Shown here in pieces: positions 4,336 to 5,775 of a stretch of 5,775 nucleotides of DNA (positions are counted from its first letter, which is position 1; each line of letters opens with the position of its first letter). Location: assembly GCA_900551635.1 (NCBI GenBank), contig URWQ01000109.1, positions 1-5,775 on the forward strand. The letters run 5' to 3'. The notes beneath the pieces were generated by a model, which had not been told where the DNA came from, made no database searches, and worked only from the letters and a program-made list of their open reading frames with translations. The DNA comes from an uncultured Collinsella sp. GTDB taxonomy: Bacteria > Actinomycetota > Coriobacteriia > Coriobacteriales > Coriobacteriaceae. A program made the position numbers and the translations under genes.

Positions 4336-5502
4336 ATGGAGAAGCATAAAGTGATTTGCCCGTACTGCGGCGCCGGTTGCCAGTTTAACCTCTTGGTCCA
4401 AAACGGCCAGGTCGTGGGTACCGAACCGCTCAACGGCATCACCAACCAGAGCGAGCTGTGCCTTAAGGGCATGAGCGGCTACGACTTCATCAACGACACC
4501 AAGATCTTGACTCCTCGCGTACTGCACCCGATGATCCGCCGCACCAAGGGCGCGGATCTTGAGCGCGTAAGCTGGGACGAGGCACTGGATTTCACCGCAT
4601 CTAAGATGCAGGCCATAATTGACGAATATGGTCCTAACGCTGTCATGACCACCGGCTCTTCGCGAGGCGGCGGCAATGAGGCGAACTACGTCATGCAGAA
4701 GTTTACGCGTGCGTGCATCGGCACCCACAGCGTGGACAACTGCGCCCGTACTTGACACGGCCCTACTGTCCTCGGTCTGATGGACACGGTTGGTTCAGGT
4801 TGCATGTCATGCTCCATCCCCGGTATGGAGGATGCGGGCTGCATTTTCCTCTTCGGCTATAACCCTGCCGATTCGCACCCCATCGTCGCAAGGCGTATCG
4901 TGCGAGCCAAAGAAAAGGGTTGCAAGATCATCGTCGCCGACCCGCGCCATATCGAAACCGCGCGTATCGCCGATCTCTACCTTCCGATCAAGAACGGTTG
5001 CAACGTTGCGTTCCTCAACGCCTTTGCCAACTGCTTGGTCAACGATGGCCTCTACGACAAGGAATTCGTCGCCGAGCATACGAACGGCTTTGACGAGTGG
5101 TGGGAGACCATCAAGAACTACACTCCCGAATCCGTACAGGACATCACGGGTGTCGAGCCCGCGTTGATCCACCAAGCTGCCGAGATGTACGCCACGGCGA
5201 AGCCCTCTGCCATCATTGGCTGGGGCATGGGCGTATGCCAGCAGAAGCAGAACCTGAAGACGGTGCACACCATCGCCGCCATTGCCTGCGTCACGAACCA
5301 GATCGGCCGCGACAACGCCGGCCTGGCTCCGGTGCGCGGCCAGAACAACGTCCAGGGCTCCTGCGATATGGGCATGCTGCCCAACCTGTACCCTGGCTAC
5401 CAAAAGGTCACCGACCCCGCAGTGCGTGCCAAGTTTGCCAAGGCTTGGGGCGTGCCCGAGGAAAAGCTCCCGCTCGAGGAGGGCTACAAGCTCACCGACC
5501 TG
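4336..5502 (+). CDS. fdhF: Formate dehydrogenase H-type catalytic subunit, selenoprotein (3' part replaced)
   Basis: This molybdopterin enzyme oxidises formate to CO2. The start ATG 4336 has a strong AGGAGG (4325-4330) 5 bases upstream. N-terminal C8, C11, C15 and C42 bind one [4Fe-4S] cluster and K44 is conserved, all at the E. coli FdhF numbers. The frame meets TGA at 4753-4755, codon 140, in the context NCART-U-HGPTV, exactly where E. coli FdhF has selenocysteine. H141 follows, and R334 (APVRGQNNVQG) matches catalytic Arg333. The sequence stays FdhF-like to about residue 389 of an expected ~715, then turns in frame into CarB sequence. The missing part would hold the rest of the pterin-binding domains. 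This looks like a join artefact, not a natural truncation. An automatic caller would probably split or shorten the gene at the TGA. Confidence 0.92.
4753..4755 (+). other. UGA selenocysteine codon (Sec140)
   Basis: The in-frame TGA lies between two stretches that both match FdhF in the same frame and is followed by HGP. Its codon number, 140, equals that of the selenocysteine in E. coli FdhF. It is therefore a recoded codon and not a nonsense mutation. Confidence 0.95.
4756..4786 (+). promoter_or_regulatory. Bacterial SECIS element
   Basis: TGTCC (4767-4771) pairs with GGACA (4782-4786) around a 10-nt loop that contains GGTCT, the apical motif known from the E. coli fdhF SECIS that SelB recognises. 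There are 18 bases between the TGA and GGTC, the same as I count in the E. coli element from memory. Host selA, selB, selC and selD are implied but not in view. Confidence 0.8.
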
Positions 5503-5775
5503 GGCTTCGGCACCGGGCTGTACAAGCCCTCCCCCTACGTGGCGGTGAAGGTGCCGGTGTTCTCCTTCGAGAAGATTACCGACGCCAACGCCGCCCTGTC
5601 CCCGGAGATGAAATCTACCGGCGAGGTGCTGGGCCTGGGCGCCAATATGCAGGAGGCGCTGTTCAAGGGCCTGGTCTCCGCCGGGTACAAGGTGGAGAAG
5701 AGCGGACACGCGGGGGTATTGATCTCCGTGAACCGCCGGGATCAGCCGGAGATTGTCAACATCGCCCGGAAGCTG
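5503..5775 (+). CDS. carB: CarB fragment fused in frame to fdhF (probable assembly chimera)
   Basis: These 91 codons match the large subunit of carbamoyl-phosphate synthase: the end of the second ATP-grasp domain (KPSPYVAVKVPVFSFEK, then LSPEMKSTGEVLGLG) running into the C-terminal allosteric MGS-like domain (GVLISVNRRDQPEIVNIARK). By comparison with the E. coli enzyme (~1073 residues) it covers roughly residues 880-970, so both ends are missing; it continues past the window. It has 3 GGG and 2 CGG codons, whereas I count none of either in the 389 fdhF codons before it, so it probably comes from another organism, perhaps a clostridial (Oscillospiraceae-like) gut bacterium. The last point is inference. 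Confidence 0.85.

Noticed and set aside
4753..4755. TGA as a nonsense mutation making fdhF a pseudogene.
   Set aside because: The codon is at the known selenocysteine position, is followed by a SECIS-like hairpin, and the frame stays FdhF-like on both sides.
4807..5709. 300-codon minus-strand open frame.
   Set aside because: It is a shadow of fdhF and the carB fragment in high-GC sequence, crosses the chimera junction, and has no recognisable domain.

Overview
The window looks like a piece of a moderately high-GC gut anaerobe. Gene content (selenocysteine formate dehydrogenase with a HydN-like partner, BrnQ transporter, AbiEi-like orphan protein, small toxin-antitoxin pair) and codon style suggest an actinobacterial coriobacterium such as Collinsella. 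That assignment is inference from protein and codon character, not a database result. The last ~270 bases do not belong with the rest: they encode part of carbamoyl-phosphate synthase large subunit with different codon use, so the right edge looks like a chimeric join.

Layout, left to right. The 3' part of a branched-chain amino acid:cation symporter gene (brnQ) runs in from the left edge and ends at 824. A strong sigma70-type promoter then drives a two-gene tRNA unit, tRNA-Pro(UGG) and tRNA-Gly(UCC), closed by a stem-loop terminator. Next comes a ~1.4 kb segment (1143-2517) bounded by 38-nt identical sequences in inverted orientation. Each end also carries its own long hairpin. Inside is one gene for an AbiEi-like protein with a C-terminal region resembling DUF559/Vsr-type nucleases. 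Directly beyond it, on the minus strand, lies a toxin-antitoxin operon: a RelB/DinJ-type ribbon-helix-helix antitoxin (2990-3313) overlapping a PIN-domain protein (2521-2997), with a promoter and a perfect 12-bp palindromic candidate operator upstream.

After an AT-rich intergenic region, the plus strand carries a formate oxidation module. It holds a HydN/HycB-like protein with four [4Fe-4S] clusters (3743-4261) and a formate dehydrogenase H-type catalytic subunit (from 4336). The apparent stop TGA at 4753-4755 is a selenocysteine codon. It sits at residue 140, as in E. coli FdhF, and is followed by a SECIS-like hairpin with a GGUCU loop. Together HydN and FdhF would oxidise formate and pass electrons through iron-sulfur clusters to a partner such as a hydrogenase, which is not visible here. 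The fdhF reading frame is intact to about residue 389, then switches in frame to CarB sequence at ~5488-5503 and runs off the window.

The most interesting biology is the hairpin/inverted-repeat-bracketed AbiEi-like cassette and its position against an unusual RHH-PIN toxin-antitoxin pair. The most important quality warning is the fdhF-carB chimera.
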